Assembly: GCF_020982545.1 (NCBI RefSeq)
Contig: NZ_JAJKLK010000022.1
Location: 372,001 to 436,000 of the forward strand
Direction of reading: 5' to 3'
Length of the DNA: 64,000 nucleotides
Source: Streptomyces sp. MNU76
GTDB lineage: Bacteria; Actinomycetota; Actinomycetes; Streptomycetales; Streptomycetaceae
Numbering within the stretch: position 1 is the first letter of the stretch; every line of letters starts with the position of its first letter. The position numbers and the translations under genes are program-made. The notes beneath the pieces are model-generated. The model searched no databases. It was not told the origin of the DNA and saw only the letters and a list, made by a program, of their open reading frames with translations. Positions 63,376 through 64,000 of this stretch are shown here, one piece after another.

Positions 63376-63390
63376 CTGACACATCGTCAG
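63376..63390. promoter_or_regulatory. Operator, acyl-CoA ligase side
   Basis: CTGACACATCGTCAG with perfect half-sites, 24 bp before GTG 63414. Confidence 0.75.
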
Positions 63391-63413
63391 TTGAATGCGG
63401 CAGGGGGCCCTCC

Positions 63414-64000
63414 GTGACCGATGCGACCGATGCGACCGATGCGACCGGCGCGGCCGAGACCGCCCCCGTGCTCAGCGGGTCCGGCACCCTCTGGGAGCTC
63501 CTCGACCGCCGCGCCGGCCTCACCCCCGACCGGCCCGTCCTCCTCCAGGACGACCGCATCCTGACCTTCGGCGAACTGCGGTCCGGCGCCGAGCGGGTGG
63601 CGGCCGGGCTGTACGACCGGGGCGTACGCCCCGGCACGGTCGTCGCCTGGCAGCTGCCCACCCGCATCGAGACCGTCCTGCTCTCCTTCGCCCTGGCCCG
63701 CGTCGGCGCCGTCCAGTCACCGGTCATCCCCTTCTACCGCGACCGCGAGGTCGGCTTCGCGCTCCGGGAGTCCCGGGCGGAGTTCTTCGCGGTCCCGGGC
63801 GAGTGGCGGGGCTTCGACCACGCGGAGATGGCCCGACGGCTGGAGGCGCGCGGAATCTTCGAGGCGTACGACCGCCTCCCGGACGGCGACCCCGCGACAC
63901 TGCCCGCTCCACCGGCCGACGGCACCTCCGTCCGCTGGATCTACTGGACCTCGGGCACCACCTCCGACCCCAAGGGCGTCCTGCACACCGACCGTTCACT
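63414..64000 (+). CDS. AMP-forming acyl-CoA ligase, N-terminal part (runs off the window)
   Basis: GTG 63414 starts MTDATDATDATDATGAAETA, a slippage-prone ACCGATGCG repeat. The adenylation domain follows: SGTLWELLDRRAGLTPDRPV, LTFGELRSGAERVAAGLYDR, GVRPGTVVAWQLPTRIETVL, AVQSPVIPFYRDREVGFALR and the P-loop-like WIYWTSGTTSDPKGVLHTD at the window end. It should make a CoA ester for the neighbouring dehydrogenases. It is divergent from the amidohydrolase-ACAD-ACAD operon, with an operator of its own. Confidence 0.9.
   Translation, partial: MTDATDATDATGAAETAPVLSGSGTLWELLDRRAGLTPDRPVLLQDDRILTFGELRSGAERVAAGLYDRGVRPGTVVAWQLPTRIETVLLSFALARVGAVQSPVIPFYRDREVGFALRESRAEFFAVPGEWRGFDHAEMARRLEARGIFEAYDRLPDGDPATLPAPPADGTSVRWIYWTSGTTSDPKGVLHTDRS

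Overview
The window is high-GC actinobacterial DNA, almost certainly from a Streptomyces or a close relative. The signs are strong G/C third-position codon bias with long antisense open frames, a SARP-type regulator, Ser/Thr kinases carrying PQQ propellers, F420-type oxidoreductases, LuxR, XRE and GntR regulators, and the short GC-rich palindromes (cores like GGCGCGGGGAACTGCGCGA) common in Streptomyces intergenic DNA. No rRNA, tRNA or CRISPR array was seen.

Bases 1-6.7 kb are accessory DNA. They hold two abutting transposase remnants, a two-gene module (DUF4062/PLD-like protein plus a YdcF-like protein), a tyrosine recombinase gene, a kinase-PQQ remnant with a 120-bp tandem repeat, a second wrecked recombinase, and a complete but mutated IS6-family element (5803-6663). 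A 67-bp imperfect inverted repeat (3061-3127 and 4903-4969) brackets the first recombinase and the PQQ fragment. From 6.8 to 12.2 kb lie a DUF418-like membrane protein, a histidine kinase, a truncated response regulator on the opposite strand, a TmrB-like ATPase with a cytidine deaminase, and a HAD-like protein.

From 12.2 to 64 kb the dominant theme is a large dispersed catabolic region for CoA-activated carboxylic acids or alcohols. It encodes two AMP-forming acyl-CoA ligases, an ADP-forming acyl-CoA synthetase, four acyl-CoA dehydrogenases, two enoyl-CoA hydratases, two thiolase/aldolase-fold enzymes, two zinc-ribbon OB-fold (DUF35) partners, two paralogous PF04909 amidohydrolases, two LLM flavin/F420 oxidoreductases, SDRs, an ALDH, an ADH, a flavin reductase, a deazaflavin reductase and a cyclase-family hydrolase. 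Nearly every operon is preceded by an inverted repeat CTGAC-N5-GTCAG. I found 16 promoter copies and one imperfect copy over the start codon of the TetR gene at 39834, so I infer one regulon controlled by that TetR. The gene set resembles actinobacterial steroid or terpenoid side-chain degradation, but the substrate cannot be read from sequence.

Other genes are interspersed: two related secreted proteins (17.7-19.4 kb), a SARP regulator followed by a small protein with four DNAMP repeats (27.1-30.7 kb), a kinase-PQQ sensor (35.8-38.2 kb), and house-keeping type enzymes.

Many otherwise well conserved genes carry single-base frameshifts that are repaired by adding one G or C to a short homopolymer. 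This pattern fits systematic sequencing or assembly error better than gene decay, so genes with only this lesion are annotated as CDS with a note. True remnants are called pseudogenes.
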